Positions 11,864-25,000 of a stretch of DNA of 64,000 nt are shown here, in pieces. Location: assembly GCA_951217055.1 (NCBI GenBank), contig OX578280.1, forward strand, positions 4,340,001 to 4,404,000, in the 5' to 3' direction. Position numbers and translations under genes: made by a program. The stretch comes from Gerris lacustris (taxonomy: Eukaryota > Arthropoda > Insecta > Hemiptera > Gerridae). Every line of letters begins with the position of its first letter. Position 1 is the stretch's first letter. A model generated the notes under the pieces. That model did not search any database. It saw only the letters and a program-made list of their open reading frames with translations, and was not told the origin of the DNA.

Positions 11864-11946
11864 CAGTCACCCATCCAAGTACTGACCACGTCCAATGCTG
11901 CTTCCTCCTGCTGCGAAGCAGCAGGAGAGGCCACTTTAGTGGCCTC
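11864..11946 (-). repeat. 5S rRNA-like fragment with two hairpins
   Basis: On the minus strand, 11903-11864 reads AAGCAGCATTGG, CAGTACTTGGATGGGTGAC, close to the internal promoter part of animal 5S rRNA. The 5' third of 5S is absent and two perfect hairpins precede it: TCCTGCTGC-GAA-GCAGCAGGA (11906-11926) and GAGGCCACT-TT-AGTGGCCTC (11927-11946). It is not a functional 5S gene; a 5S-derived SINE (SINE3-like) fragment is likely. Confidence 0.65.
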
Positions 11947-13453
11947 TGAAGTGAGGAAAAGTTCCGTGGTACCCCGTACCCGATTTTTTGTTATGTTTCA
12001 TAGTTCAGAAGATTATAAAATCCAAAATAAAAATATAAAGTTTAATGTAACTAACCCGATGCCGAAATATCATTTTGATAGGTCAAAATAAAAATATATA
12101 TTTTGAAATAAATAACATTTATATTTTATATAAAAAAATAATAATTCGTTGTCTAAAATAAAAGAGTGGTCTAACTTTAAATGAAGATACTAGCAACAGG
12201 CAGTTAGTAATAGATAGAAATGTTAGATAAAAAAATAATAATTATAATAATCATTATATATTAAAAAATATAATCGCAATAGACTACTCGAAATATATCA
12301 AAAGGAGTTGGTAAACGAAATAACTAAACGAGTTAAGAGATTTAGAAATAATTATTTTTAATAGTAGAAAATTGTGTCATTGATGTAATTATTACATAAT
12401 TATTTTTTTCTTCTTCATTATTAAAATTTATTTTTTTAAGGATTATTGCTGTATTATAAAGTATTTATTAGTTAACTCTGTTAAAGATATGGAGGCTTCC
12501 ATCCTTTGAAACATATTAAATATTTACCAATTTTATACATAAAAATTGGTCCGAGATAACACATAGATAAACTTTTTCATATATATGAGAGTATAATTAC
12601 TTAGCCCGGTGCTTTCCATTAATTTTCGTAGGTACATTTAATTATTATTGAACATTTTATCATAAAAATAACTTCTCCTCTGTGGGGAATCGAACCCTTA
12701 TATTTAGAAACATGCATGCCAAATTTCGACTATAAATCGGCCCAGTAGTTTAAGCTTTACGCTTCTGCACAGACGACAGACAGACATTTTTTTAAAAACC
12801 TCTTTTTTGGAGTCAGGGGACCTCAAACCGTGTAAAAGCGAATTTTCGCGCCATCGCAATACTTTCTCTTTACGTGAGAAAGAAATAATATACAGGGATG
12901 TATTGTCTCTTTTATTATAATATATAATATACTAAATCGTTACGGCCTTTAGGTTAGGAGTAAATAAATTACTTACTAACATATAAAAGAAAAAATAATA
13001 TATATTATATATTATATTATATTTCATCCCTTTGTTTGGGACATCTTTAAACCTTTAATTAAATTTACCAATATTTAAAAAATCGGTTCAACAACTGAAA
13101 CAAACTTTCTCAAGACGAGTTCATAATTTCTTAACCCAGTGTTTTCCATTTATTAGTTTTCGTATGTACATTTAATTATTATTGAACATTTAATCAACAT
13201 TTATCGGAGAAATAACAACTTATCATATAAATAATTTCTCGGCAAGGAATCGAACCCGGCCTCTCACCATCCGCGATTAAAGCTGCTTCCTTAGGAACTA
13301 GGAAAAAACTATTTTCCCGGGAAAACGGCTTATACCGTTAGATTTGAATTTAAATGGACTACATAATAGACTTTTTTAATCAAAATCGTCGGTCAAAATT
13401 AACAGTCCGTCGAGGGCCTGCTAAAAGGCTTTAATTTGATATCATGGGGTTGT
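11947..13453. other. AT-rich DNA with two minus-strand family A copies
   Basis: 12100-12590 is plain AT-rich sequence. 12590-12860 and 13075-13420 are family A copies on the minus strand; the second keeps ggaatcgaacccggcc, the complement of a B-box-like word. 12900-13025 is TA-rich. No gene seen. Confidence 0.6.
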
Positions 13454-13587
13454 CAGTGGCGTAACTATGGGGCCGCGCGGGGCCCCCAATCCTGAACGCA
13501 AGAGGGTTTTTTTTGCTCACCGATTTCTTTTGGCGAGGGCCCCAAAAATTTCTTGCGGGGGCCCTCAATGGTTTAGCTGCGCCACTG
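13454..13587. mobile_element. hAT-type MITE (134 bp)
   Basis: Ends CAGTGGCGTAACTATGGGG and TTTAGCTGCGCCACTG. Exact 8-bp target duplications GGGGTTGT lie at 13446-13453 and 13588-13595. The interior is G/C-rich with gggccccaaaaatttcttg. The open frames through it on both strands are chance. Confidence 0.92.
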
Positions 13588-13654
13588 GGGGTTGTATATC
13601 GCTCTATCAGCTGCATAAATCTTAAAACTGGCGTACGAAGCCTCTTAGTCGCAA

Positions 13655-13745
13655 TTTCACATAATCATAGTTACCCCATTTATAAGGCGATGATGGAAAC
13701 CGAGCGGGGGGACCTGGTCCCAGGAATGGAATCCTGATATGGGTC
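13655..13745 (-). repeat. Diverged SINE fragment
   Basis: The stretch gagcggggggacctggtccc followed by aggaatggaatcc matches the internal part of the SINE family with several changes and lacks both ends. Assigned by eye only. Confidence 0.45.
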
Positions 13746-14263
13746 CAAATTTTTTGGTCAACCATCCATACAAGAGCGGATCCAGGAAGGTGGCTGCAGG
13801 GGCTGCGATTGCGAATTGATTTTATTTTAATTTACGTAACAATAAAATTTTCAAAATGTACCAATTTATTTTACTGCGTACTAAAATATTAATAAAATAT
13901 AATTTAATTTGAATAAATTACCTAGGTCTTCATGTCACGTTCTTAAAATACTTAAATTTATTGGTATGAAATAACATTTTAGATGCTCTTGGAATAGTCT
14001 AAAGAAACGTTTTAAAGTGATGCGAACTACAAAAAATTTCCCAAGGACTCCCCACTACACTGTGGGGTATAGACCTCCAGAAAAATATCCAGCCCCCCCC
14101 CCCTTCCTCTCCTTCAAAATAGGCTGGATCCTCCCTTGCATCCATGTTGTGACCATGCCCGATGCTTTTCAAATTTGTTTGTAAGAAAAGCCGACTTCTC
14201 TCCTTTACTAGCTGCCGAGACCCCCTGAGATACTTAACTATGATAATATTATTAATGTTACAG

Positions 14264-14409
14264 ATTGTACGGATGCGAAGGTGTAAAAGTGGACAGGAGA
14301 GGCAGCCTCGTATCCCTGTCCAAGGAAGATCTAGAGGCATTCGTCACTCAGGCTCATGAAGCAATGATAAACAGGTTCTACGTACTTGAGCCCAATCTAC
14401 ATAAACAAG
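14264..14409 (+). CDS. Peroxidase exon 1 (first visible; N-terminal region)
   Basis: The exon lies between an acceptor (ttacag) and a donor (gtactt). It starts with one base that completes a codon and then reads 48 codons starting LYGCEGVKVDRRG and ending EPNLHKQ, plus one base (phase 1). The segment SKEDLEAFVTQAHEAM resembles the helical leader before the catalytic core of insect peroxidases. The frame was chosen because its phase matches the next exon; the other open frame in this stretch hits a stop just before the donor region. The upstream exon, signal peptide and promoter were not found in positions 1-14263. Confidence 0.85.
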
Positions 14410-15880
14410 GTACTTTCAAATAACTTATATCACTTAAACCTTTATCAAAAATATACCTTTCATGCTGGAGTAAAGCTTTGGTTTTCTATAGGGGAGCCGT
14501 GCCGTTATAAATCGGCCACAATCAAGCGGTCGTGACGTCATAAACGTTGACAGTATAAACTTAATAACGTAAGTTGTCTATGGAGCATCGAAAGCGACAA
14601 TGTCAACGGAGAACTTCAAAGAGCGGTGACACGCCCTTTTTCATAGGACCAGGACCATGATAGTCATAGCGGTGAAATAGTTTTACGACGTTTTTACTTT
14701 CCCATAATATATAAGCAGAAAGTATTGTGATTGCGAGAAAATTCGATTTTGATGGATTTACACGTTTTGAGGTCCTCTGTGTGTGGTCTATAGATAAAAT
14801 TCTTCCATACGAGTCTGCAAGTCAGTGAGACATTTTCATGTAACGCTTCTTGGTGTAGTTTTTTGGTAACGCTTTTGTAACGCTTTTTGGTAACGCTTTT
14901 TGGTAACTCTTTTTTGAGTTTATGTGCAAAAGTAAAGACATGAAAATGTCAAAAAATTCGAGCGTGCAGATTCTTGCGTTGGTAAATTAGGAATTAAATC
15001 GAACCTCCTAAGTCTTCCATTCCTCCTGTTACGTGTGTAACGCTTTTTGGTGTCGTTTTTTGTAACGCTTTTCGAGTTTATGTGCCAAAGTCGACATGAA
15101 AATGTCAAAAATTAGAATAGCAATTTGACCTGATTAACTGGCCCTAGCAGTTCCTCTGCCGATTGTTAATTTCATGTTCACAATAAGAACGAAACTCTTT
15201 TTACGTGAAACTTCACGCACAACGAAAATGTTTAAACGCTTTGCATCAGAGAAATATACTTAGACAATAAACAAATTTCTTACTTAAGTGTATAATTTCT
15301 ATGAGAATCACTTCTTTAAAGATATGTACTTTTAAATGTCAAAGGTTCAATTCCAGATTCTGATTAGAAGTGCACTTGATTCGAATTAAAACTTCTGTTC
15401 ATTCAAATTAATACGGTCCGCAACATTCAAGCTTTTACTATTTCGTCTATGATAAACTTTAATGTAAGCAAATGTGTATAAATGATCTATTCTTTCTATT
15501 ATAATGTTTTAACGCTAGAGAATATCAAGTTGTTATCGAAAATGTCAAATCTTACCCAAAAAATCTACATAATAAAGCTATGAGAGTCTGCTTGCGACAT
15601 CTAGCTTGACTTTTCAAAGTAATATTCTCCTGCTAAATGTTACAGGGGAAAATAATATGTTTGACAATAGTTTGAGCAATCGACAATCACACATCTGGAA
15701 ATGAATAATGACGCAGTTTAGTTTTAAGAAAAAGTTAGTTTTAAAAATAGTGTGCCACATATCTTCCTCGGGTCCCTATTACTTACATTGTTTGTTATGA
15801 TGTTACAACTAATTATGTCTCAGTTATTTTTCCCACATTTTTTTGCTTTCGAGCTATAATCCAGTAACTTTGTAGCCTGA
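14410..15880. other. Intron 1, first part: diverged repeats
   Basis: 14740-14780 is a stub of family A. 14840-15080 repeats gtaacgctttttg words and a phrase gagtttatgtgc-aaag-gacatgaaaatgtcaaaa twice, so it is a decayed local duplication. The block 14795-14840 (cttccatacgagtctgcaag) recurs inverted at 46540-46580. The rest is unassigned noncoding DNA. Confidence 0.5.
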
Positions 15881-15887
15881 AAGTATG

Positions 15888-16920
15888 GGGTAGTATGCGT
15901 CAAATCCGGTAGTTCTGATTTTTTGCAGACTTGTTTATGATGTTGGCCTAATGAATAAACCAAGTTTGTGACCTCGATCGCTGAACGCAACTTTGTCAAA
16001 AATCGAAAAAAACGCGAAAAAATCGTTATTTTTCCAAATTTTGGCGATTATATCCCCAAGGGACTAGTTTTTGAAAAAATATTTTTAGGGCGTTTTTAAA
16101 GTAAACTAAATTTGCTTCAATATGGCACTAGAACTGTCTCTATAGACCCAATAGTTTCCGAGATAAAGCCTTTCAAAGTTTATCATTTTTTTCGAACTTC
16201 GCAATTTTTTGCAATATCTTAGATACACGTTTTTAACCTTCCCTAAGTTTTTTTTTTTTTCAATTCAGTTGTTGACTGGCCTGCTGCCCATAACGTGAGT
16301 GCCGTTTGAACTCAAAATCTACAGTATGTCTGATCCCAGTCCCAGCGTGGGTTTGTGTTTTATATGTAAGGGGACTTTAAGCGAAGGTCAAGTGCGCCTA
16401 GTGAAGGAAAGAGATGTAAAATCCCTTCTTGCGTCGAGTATTTCCCTAAAGAAAATCAGCGTTTATTGAAGGGTGTAAATGAGATATATGTGCACAGTGC
16501 TTGTCAGATAAAATACAACAATCCGAAGTTGATCAAAGCAGCTGTTAGCAGTGGAAAATCAAATATTACGTCATCAAGGGCAACAAGATCACTCTCTGAG
16601 CAGTTCAAAAATTGTGAAGTTCGAAAAAAATGATAAACTTTGAAAGGCTTAATCTCGGAAACTATTGGGTCTACAGAGACAGTTCTAGTATCATATTGTA
16701 GCAAATTTAGCCTACTTTAAAAACGTCTTAAAAAAACTAGTCCTTAAGGGTTATAATCGCCAAAATTTAAAAAAAATTACAATTTTCTTTTGCGGTTTTT
16801 TCGATTTTTGACAAAGTTGCGTTCGGCGCTCAAGGTCACAAACTTGGATTATTCATTAGGCCAACATCATAAACAAGTCTGCAAAAAATCAGAACTACCG
16901 GATTTGACGCATACTGTGAT
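15888..16920. mobile_element. Inverted-repeat element with internal coding relic
   Basis: Arms of about 320 bp, 15888-16216 and 16606-16920, are inverted copies; the outer ends share agtatgcgtcaaatccggta. Between them is a ~390-bp segment with coding character (see the relic at 16326-16633). The arms are alike enough that they must be co-derived. The superfamily is not determined, and no clean target duplication was seen. Confidence 0.8.
16326..16633 (+). pseudogene. Frameshifted zinc-ribbon-like transposon protein relic
   Basis: From ATG 16326 one frame encodes 47 residues with SVGLCFICKGTLSEGQV, then stops at 16469. An overlapping frame (16460-16633) continues with GVNEIYVHSACQIKYNNPKL and SRATRSLSEQF. 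The C-x-x-C then H-x-x-C-x-x-x-Y layout resembles the N-terminal putative zinc-binding segment of uncharacterised proteins found in insect and cnidarian mobile elements. One frameshift separates the halves. It is enclosed by inverted repeats, so it is the leftover of the element's own protein. The family name is unknown to me. Confidence 0.6.
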
Positions 16921-17349
16921 GTATATAAAGTTACTGCACTACTAAACGAAGGGAAAAAAGCTTAAAAAACGATCATTATTTTTTTTTCTGATTTAAAATA
17001 TATCAAGACAGCAATCCGTTTCAGACATCAGGAAATAATTTTATTTCCGTATCTGTCTATCACAATTTTTGCGAACCAACACACATTAAAAACTATATTT
17101 GTCCAATTTTATTAAAATTTGTATGGTAGATCATAATTAGCTTATTGTTGGTCCCATATAAGTTTCAACCTTTTGCGCTCATTTTTTTCCCTTCCACATG
17201 CGCACAAACATACATTTATTTACGCCTTATTTATGTCTTCAAAAGTACTAAGAAGAATGTAGCACGCAGATAGCCAAGAGAGCAATTTAAACCGTCTGCA
17301 CCGGTGCTCTTTAAATTTTTGCTAAATTCATACGTTAATTCATGTAAAA

Positions 17350-17883
17350 CTTAGAATAATTCTATATATAGAAGGAGCATAGAATCGGAATCCTAAGCAA
17401 TTACTGATAAGAGACTGAAGCCAACTTTTGCCGAGAGGTTGTGTCCTTAAGACCAGGCTGCCAACATAACAACACTCATTTTTTTCATTTAAACAGGAGA
17501 AGGTTGGCCATGCTTTAGTAACTATTCAAAGCCCGCTCACAAACATCAAGAAGAAAAACCCTGCCATTGGTTATTGTTTACGTTTCACTCTGACGTCATT
17601 TTTTACAACTCGCCCAGCATGATATAATAAACATTATTTTTAGTATATTTCAAGCTAAAATAAGATAAAACACAAAAAAAAATATTACAATAAACTAAAC
17701 TAACTATTAATAATTCTAATTTAATAAAAAATTAAATTAAAAAACCGTAGGCAAATAATTTTAGAGTTATGACGTCACAAATTACAAAAATGAATTTTTA
17801 GAACGCGGATTAAGGGACACAACCAAAGTTGGCTTCAATGTTATCAGTGATCCTCCTTCTATAATATATAGTATTATTCTAAG
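17350..17883. mobile_element. MITE with 8-bp target duplication (534 bp)
   Basis: Inverted ends cttagaataattctata and tatagtattattctaag extend into arms sharing gaaggag and ctgaagccaacttt (imperfect). Exact 8-bp duplications atgtaaaa at 17342-17349 and 17884-17891 interrupt a family B copy. The 8-bp size suits hAT or P-type elements, but the tip lacks the usual CAG. Noncoding. Confidence 0.85.
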
Positions 17884-18579
17884 ATGTAAAAAATCAAAAT
17901 AATTTTGGCAGATTTAAAAATGGGGGAAAATTAAAAAAAAAATTTTTAAAAGAGAAAATCGTTTTTAAGAACTAAACATTTATTATACACTGGTAAGTAT
18001 ATACATATCACATCTTTAATACATTTCCTTGGACAATATATAATTATAACTTCCAGACGATCACAGTAGCTCACTGTTAAAGTAATGATTTTAAATAACT
18101 AGAAAGAATACAGATATTATATTATCATTATGAGCTGTGCGTTTTATTTATGACACGATATGAGTTGAAACTATATACAAAATGATATCAAACTATCTTG
18201 CTTTATTAACTATATAGTCAGACACTTAATCATGTTTTTTTTTTTAAGACATGCAACCATTTTTATTTTAATGTAAATTGGATAATTGCGAATAAATCCC
18301 ACATACCACAGAAAGTAGTAGAGAAGAATGGTTTAGATGAGTGAAACAGAGATTTAAAATTACACTAACATAATATTTCACCAGCAATGGACAATATTCT
18401 GAATCTGTTAAATAATTCATAACTGACTGAAGTTATATTATGATAGATGTAAGATAAGTTTTCAATTAAATAATATTAAAATCGTTATGAGCAGCCAACT
18501 AGAATAAAGAAGATTTCATTTTGGATAAAGAAAAGAGCTTACCGAAGATAACGGAAGCTATGTGATCGTTCTTAAGAAC

Positions 18580-19188
18580 GAAAATATTTTATCTCCAGTA
18601 GGGAGAAAAAGTTAAAGTGAGTCTTTTCATCCCTGGACTCAAAAAGTAGGGAGAAAAAGTAAAAGTAGGGTGAAAAAGTAAAGTAGGGCAAAAAAGTAAA
18701 GATTTAAACTTAATTATAAATAGTAGAAAATGAATGGCTAATGTAATGAAGTTGTTGAAATCAGGTTGGTGTCACTGCTTTTTCAACCATGTTTATATTT
18801 GTTTATAACCTGCATCTAAATAACCTTCTATTTGAGTTTAATTCCAATTCTTATTTGTTTTTAATATTGAATCTCTTATATCTGCTATTAAAAGTGCTAA
18901 TAATTATTGTTATTTATTAAAATAATAAATAAAAACTGTGCTATGGACGAAAATGTGTATTTTCTTCCGACTGGAGATAAAATATTGTATGTACCTCGTG
19001 AGTAAAGTGCCATTATTCCCCTCGCGATAATTATCTCCCTCGGCTGCATCTCGGGAGCTAATTAGAATTATTTCCTCGGCTTCGCCTCGGGATTTAGGGA
19101 CCACGGTTCCTTCGGCTTCGCCTCAAGAACCAACTTTTTCGCTCAGGGAATAATGGCTAACTTTACTCCCTGGGTGCATAAATAACTA
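18580..19188 (+). mobile_element. ~610-bp element, copy 1 (inserted in family B)
   Basis: It starts ctccagtagggagaaaaagt and ends ttactccctgggtgcataaa, two imperfectly inverted ends. It splits a family B copy (18480-18580, then 19189-19600). Inside are gaataatggctaacttt and ctcggcttcgcctcggg palindrome-like words. The second copy is at 20908-21531 in the other orientation. Confidence 0.75.
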
Positions 19189-19599
19189 TTATGTCTGATT
19201 TCAAAAATCCGTTTCAGACATATCAGGGAATATTTTTGGTTCCGTGTCTATCTGTCACACCATTTATTTCGAACCAACATATCTCAAAATCAATTTTAAT
19301 GAAATTTGGATGGTATATAGGTCAATATTTAGCTCATTTTTGGTCTCATTTAAGTTTCAACCTTCTGCACCCATTTGTTTCTCTTCCACATGCCCACAAA
19401 CATATATTTATTTACACGTATACAACGTATTCAAAATTATACTCATCTGATTTTTAATGTAATTTGGATTATTTGACAAAAGTAGACCGCAGTTAACACC
19501 AGATTAATTTCAACCATCTGATGGGCTCGGGCTCTTTAAATCTTGCTAAATTGATACTTTAATTCGTGTAAGAAATCAAAACAATTTTTACAGATTTTG

Positions 19600-20907
19600 A
19601 AAACGGGAGGAAAATTAAATAAATTTAATAATTTAATAATGGTAGAAATCTGTTTCAAATTGGCAGAAAAAATTACCTTTTTTCTTACTTTCTGATACGA
19701 AGTCTCAATGGAGTTTCAAAATTCAAAAATAGATATTTTCAAAATGGCAGTAGATAACAAAACAAAATTTGGCAAAAATGTTCGTCTTATAGAGAAGTAT
19801 ATTTAGCGCTAATTCAGTCTTCAATTTAACATTTTTTCTGATCGCAAAATGGATTAATGACGTTACAATTTTGTAATTTTCCTGGCGACATAAGTACATT
19901 TAAGGACTGATTTGTTTTACCAAGTTACAACTCTAGCTTAAAAACTAAAGGAGTTTTGTGTGACACAGACAGACCTGCAGCTAAAAGCAACTTAAGTCGT
20001 TATAAAACATTTAAACGTAACATTTAAAAAATATTGCTACGCTAAAACAACCACATTTATTCCAATTAAAATAAATGTTTGTTTTGATTTGCTGGTCTTT
20101 AAATAGATATAATACAATTAATCTGTAAAGATGTTACACTTGGACGAGTCTCGAATCGCAAACTTCGTTACACGATGTCACTATATGAAAAAATTCACTC
20201 TACCGCCGCCAAAGAAGTTTCACTTCAAAAAGTAAAAGTAAAAAGTGTAAAAAAGAAATATATTGTATATAATCATTTTATTGCTTATTGTTTGCTTGCA
20301 TTTATTTTTTTATTATTTATTCGTAACAAAATGGGGAAAAAGTACAAATAAATATTTAAAGAAAAATTATAGATTAGACGATATAGTACACTTTCGAAGT
20401 TGGATGAAGCACGACTGGATGGACCGTGCCCAAAGATTTTTTAAGCCCGCGGCAAACGTGGTGTGAGGTACTTCAAGTGCAAAAGCATTTTGCAAACTTT
20501 GTTTATGCTGAGGTTAACACGAAAGTAATGCAGAAACTGCGTTTTTGTGAAGTGAAAAATATTAAACTGGAATATTTGTTTAACACAGTGGAAATCTTTT
20601 AAAGTTTGGTAAAATGAAAAATTATAGTTTTAGATTCAGTTTCTTCAAAAGGTTAAGTTATGAAAGGTCACACAGATTTACAATCCATATAAATATATTT
20701 ATCTAAGAGCAACAGCAACAGTGAGATAAATAAATATCATAATATATTAATGAAGAAGTAAAAATAACAATCCACTGTTTGCTGAGAACGCATAATATTT
20801 TGGCCAATTATTTATTCAACAATCTAAAATGAACAACTGAATGAATTTTATACGCAAATAATGTGCAAATCAAAACTAAAAGAAACTTGAAATAAAATAG
20901 TAATTTA
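19600..20907. other. Noncoding stretch in intron 1
   Basis: Unassigned AT-rich DNA. 20030-20110 (caaccacatttattccaatt) recurs diverged at 7620-7690 and inverted at 21715-21770, so it is another old repeat. The open frame at 20263-20466 has a hydrophobic start but no family resemblance and sits in low-complexity sequence; not called a gene. Confidence 0.4.
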
Positions 20908-21531
20908 TGCACCTAGGGAGTAAAGTAACCATGGTAAGGAACCATGGTCCCTAATTCCCGAGGCGCAGCCGAGGGAATAACTTTAATTAGCTCCCGAGGC
21001 GCAGTCGAGGGAGATAATTATCGCTAGTGAATAATGGCGCTTTACTCACGAGGTACATACAATATTTTATCTCCAGTAGGAAGAAAATACACATTTTCGT
21101 CCATTGCACAGTTTGTATTTATCATTTTAATAAATAACAATAATTATTAGCACTTTTAATAGCAGATATAAGAGATTCAATATTAAAAACAATTAAGAAT
21201 TGAAATTAAACTCAAATAGAAGGTTATTTAGATGCAGGTTATAAAGATAAACAGATTGCAGGTTATAAAGATATATAGATAATACAAAGATAAACATGGT
21301 CAAAAAAGCGCAGTGCCGCCAACCTGATTTCAACAACTTCATTACATTAGCCATTCATTTTCTAATATTTTTAAAATAATTAAGTTACAATCTTTACTAT
21401 TTTGCCCTACTTTACTTTTTCGCCCTACCCTTACTTTTTCTCCCTTCTTTTTGAGTTAGGGATGAAAAGACCTGTTTTAGTCCCTCTAAACTAATTGAAA
21501 ATCATAACTTTTTTCCCTACTGGAGATAAAA
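20908..21531 (-). mobile_element. ~610-bp element, copy 2 (opposite orientation)
   Basis: This is the reverse complement of 18580-19188 with small changes, including an added tandem of ataaagata words near 21240-21300. Ends are gcacctagggagtaaagt and ttccctactggagat. Both copies contain the internal phrase tggagataaaatattgtatg (in orientation). No coding. Confidence 0.75.
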
Positions 21532-22474
<943 letters not shown>

Positions 22475-22704
22475 TATATGATCTTAAAAAGTATATAATA
22501 GCTTCTGTAAAAGTTAATTAGATAAATATTTATTAAGAAATTTTTGAACCTTGACCGAAAGTAAACATGAAATGACTAAAATAACCTAGAACTTACACAA
22601 TCTTGATTTTTGTTTGACAAATTTGCATTTTACATTCTTTTTTTTTTACATTTAAACTTGAAAATTTTGATTTGAATTGTTCACGTAAAACTTTTTCTTC
22701 TTTT

Positions 22705-23395
22705 TAGGGTCCGTAGGCAAAACCAAGGACCCTTATATTTTCCTGCGTGTGTCTGTCCTCTCGCGTGCTCTCACGGCTACACCTTTTGTCCGATCACTCT
22801 GAAATTTGGCATGTATGTGTCTTGTACCTACCCACATATTTTAAAAATATAGCGACTTAAAAAAAATATTTTTCAAAAAAATTAGGGTAAAAAAACTTAA
22901 GGGTTAAAATTTTACATTCTTTTCGACACCGTGAGGGGTATCATATGAAAGGGTACGTCCAGCTGATTACAAAAATGTATAATTCTTTGGTTATAACTTT
23001 GATAGGGTAAGCGTAGGCGAGTTTGAAGCGGGTATGAAACGTGCCCCCCCCCCCCCCCCCTCTATCTCGCTTATGTGAAGTGCGAAAAATCTGAAAAAAT
23101 TCCTGAACATTCTTCGACCAAAAGTAAAGATAGGTACCACTTTTTGGAAATTTCGAAAAAAATATTATTTTATTTTTTGTTGACAAAATACATTTTTTTT
23201 TATAATTATAGTGTTTTCGATGTATTTATATGGTTGTAGTCCGGTTCAGTGGCAAAAAATACTTTATTAGAGTGTGTTTTGAGAATATCAGACCCTTAGA
23301 ATGGTTCAAAGTAAGCATTTTAGCATTTTAAAAAAACACTGTTTATATACTTTACAGTTAAACACTATATAGTGTGGCCTACGGACCCTCGCTGT
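22705..23395. mobile_element. Non-autonomous element with agggtccgtaggc ends
   Basis: It begins agggtccgtaggcaaaacca and ends gtggcctacggaccct, a 13-bp inverted end. The interior has gtgtctgtcctctcgcgtg and a poly-C run at 23043-23060. Layout (first bases, a repeated 'acccttat', then a gtctgtc stretch) is like family C. No duplication was determined. Confidence 0.55.
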
Positions 23396-23799
23396 GTGCT
23401 GACTAGCCCACACACTTGACCTGTTCATTTTTATTAATAATGACGTCATGAAATCAAAACACGAAATGCTATTATAGTTCGTGACTTACAACAAAATTAT
23501 ATTATCTATTTGTAAAATATATTAGAAATATAAAAATCTAATGCTTAAACTAATTTGATTTAAATAATAACATTGACCCAAATATTATAATTGTTGCTTT
23601 AAATTTTTCAATATACGAATAATATTAATATTTATAGGTGTTAAAAAATAAGAAAAAATTAAATAATGCATTTGTTAGTTTAATGGAATAACTCTTAAAT
23701 CAAATTCTGACTATGTTAGTGAAACTCATAAGATTTTTGGAATATTTTAACTCATATAACAAATAAGGAATGCAAATAAGTAATATAAAAATACAATTT

Positions 23800-24270
23800 T
23801 TTAAAACTGGTCTTATTTTCAATTTTTTTTTTTTTTTTGTTTCTGTATACTTCATTTTAGTTGTATCCATGTGCAAAATTTGGGGAAGATTGAAAGACGG
23901 GAAGTGGTTCAAAATTGGGGTAAAATAGGTGTGCGATGAAACTTAAAAAGCAAAGAAAAATGACGCCATTTTTTATTTTTTTTTTTTATTTTGGTTTTTG
24001 TGCTCTTCACCTTAGTTGTATCTATGTGCAAAACATGGGGAAGATTGAATTACGGGAAGTATAGTTCAAAATTGGGGTAATAGGTGTGCGATGACACTTA
24101 AAAAGCAAATAAATTTGACGCCATTTTGTTTTTTGTTTATTTGTTTTTGGTTTCTGTATTCTTCACCTTAGTTATATCTAAGTGCAAAATTTGAGGAAGA
24201 TTGAATCACGGGAAGTGGTTCAAAATTGGGGAAACGGAAACGTGCGATGAAACTTACAAAGCAAAGTAAT
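23800..24270 (+). repeat. Three tandem ~165-180-bp units
   Basis: Each unit has tgacgccattttttatttt, tcaccttagttgtatctatg and ggggaagattgaattacgg then caaaattggggtaa. Three units with moderate divergence. Noncoding, in intron 1. Confidence 0.8.
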
Positions 24271-24464
24271 ATAAGACCAGTAAAAAGAACTAATAAGAGA
24301 GATTCCTATTAGAAACAAGCTTATATATAATTGTAACTTACTCATGAGGAGCTTTCAAGTGAGTCTTTTAGACTAACATCTCCAGAATTTAACAATAAAC
24401 GAAAACAATTATGTATTAAAAATTTAAGGATTATTTGTTAATGGATCATAATGGGTGTATATAA

Positions 24465-25000
24465 TTAGTCAGGGTGCCCATAGGCATAAAGTAACTTATA
24501 CATACTCTTTCCAAACCTTTTTGTATGGCTTGTTTAGGCAAAGTCTGACACCGTTTTAACCTAAAATTTCGTTAGACTAGAAAATCGGAAAAAGTTCTGC
24601 GTCAGACAATATTAAAATGATGATTTCTAGGGTTCAAATAATGTATCTTGAGAAAATCAGCCAGATATTAATTAATGATATTAATTAATTTTAATTAATA
24701 ATAATGGATATTAATTAATATGAACTCATATTAATTAATGATTAATAACCAGCTGATTTTCTCAAGGTACAATTATTTGAACCCTATAAATCAACATTTT
24801 AATATTGTCTGAAGCAGAATTTTTTCCGATTTTCAAGTCTGACGCGTCAAAATGTTAGGGTTCAAATAAAAAAAAACGCCCCAAAACTAAAAAAAGTCAC
24901 AGAGGAAAACGGTGTCAGACTTGGCCTAAACAAGCCATACAAAAAGGTTTGGAAAGAGTATGTATAAGTTACTTTTTTGCCTATGGGCACCCTGACTAAA
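24465..25000. mobile_element. Foldback MITE (~535 bp)
   Basis: The two halves are inverted copies over about 240 bp each: ttagtcagggtgcccatagg to gattttctcaa, then its complement ending cctatgggcaccctgactaa. A short AT-rich centre (attaattaatgatattaatt) forms the loop. The right arm carries a small insertion near 24860. It is non-coding; superfamily not assigned. Confidence 0.88.

Noticed and set aside
14162..14359. 65-codon frame overlapping peroxidase exon 1
   Set aside because: Its phase does not join exon 2 and it is a shadow of the true frame.
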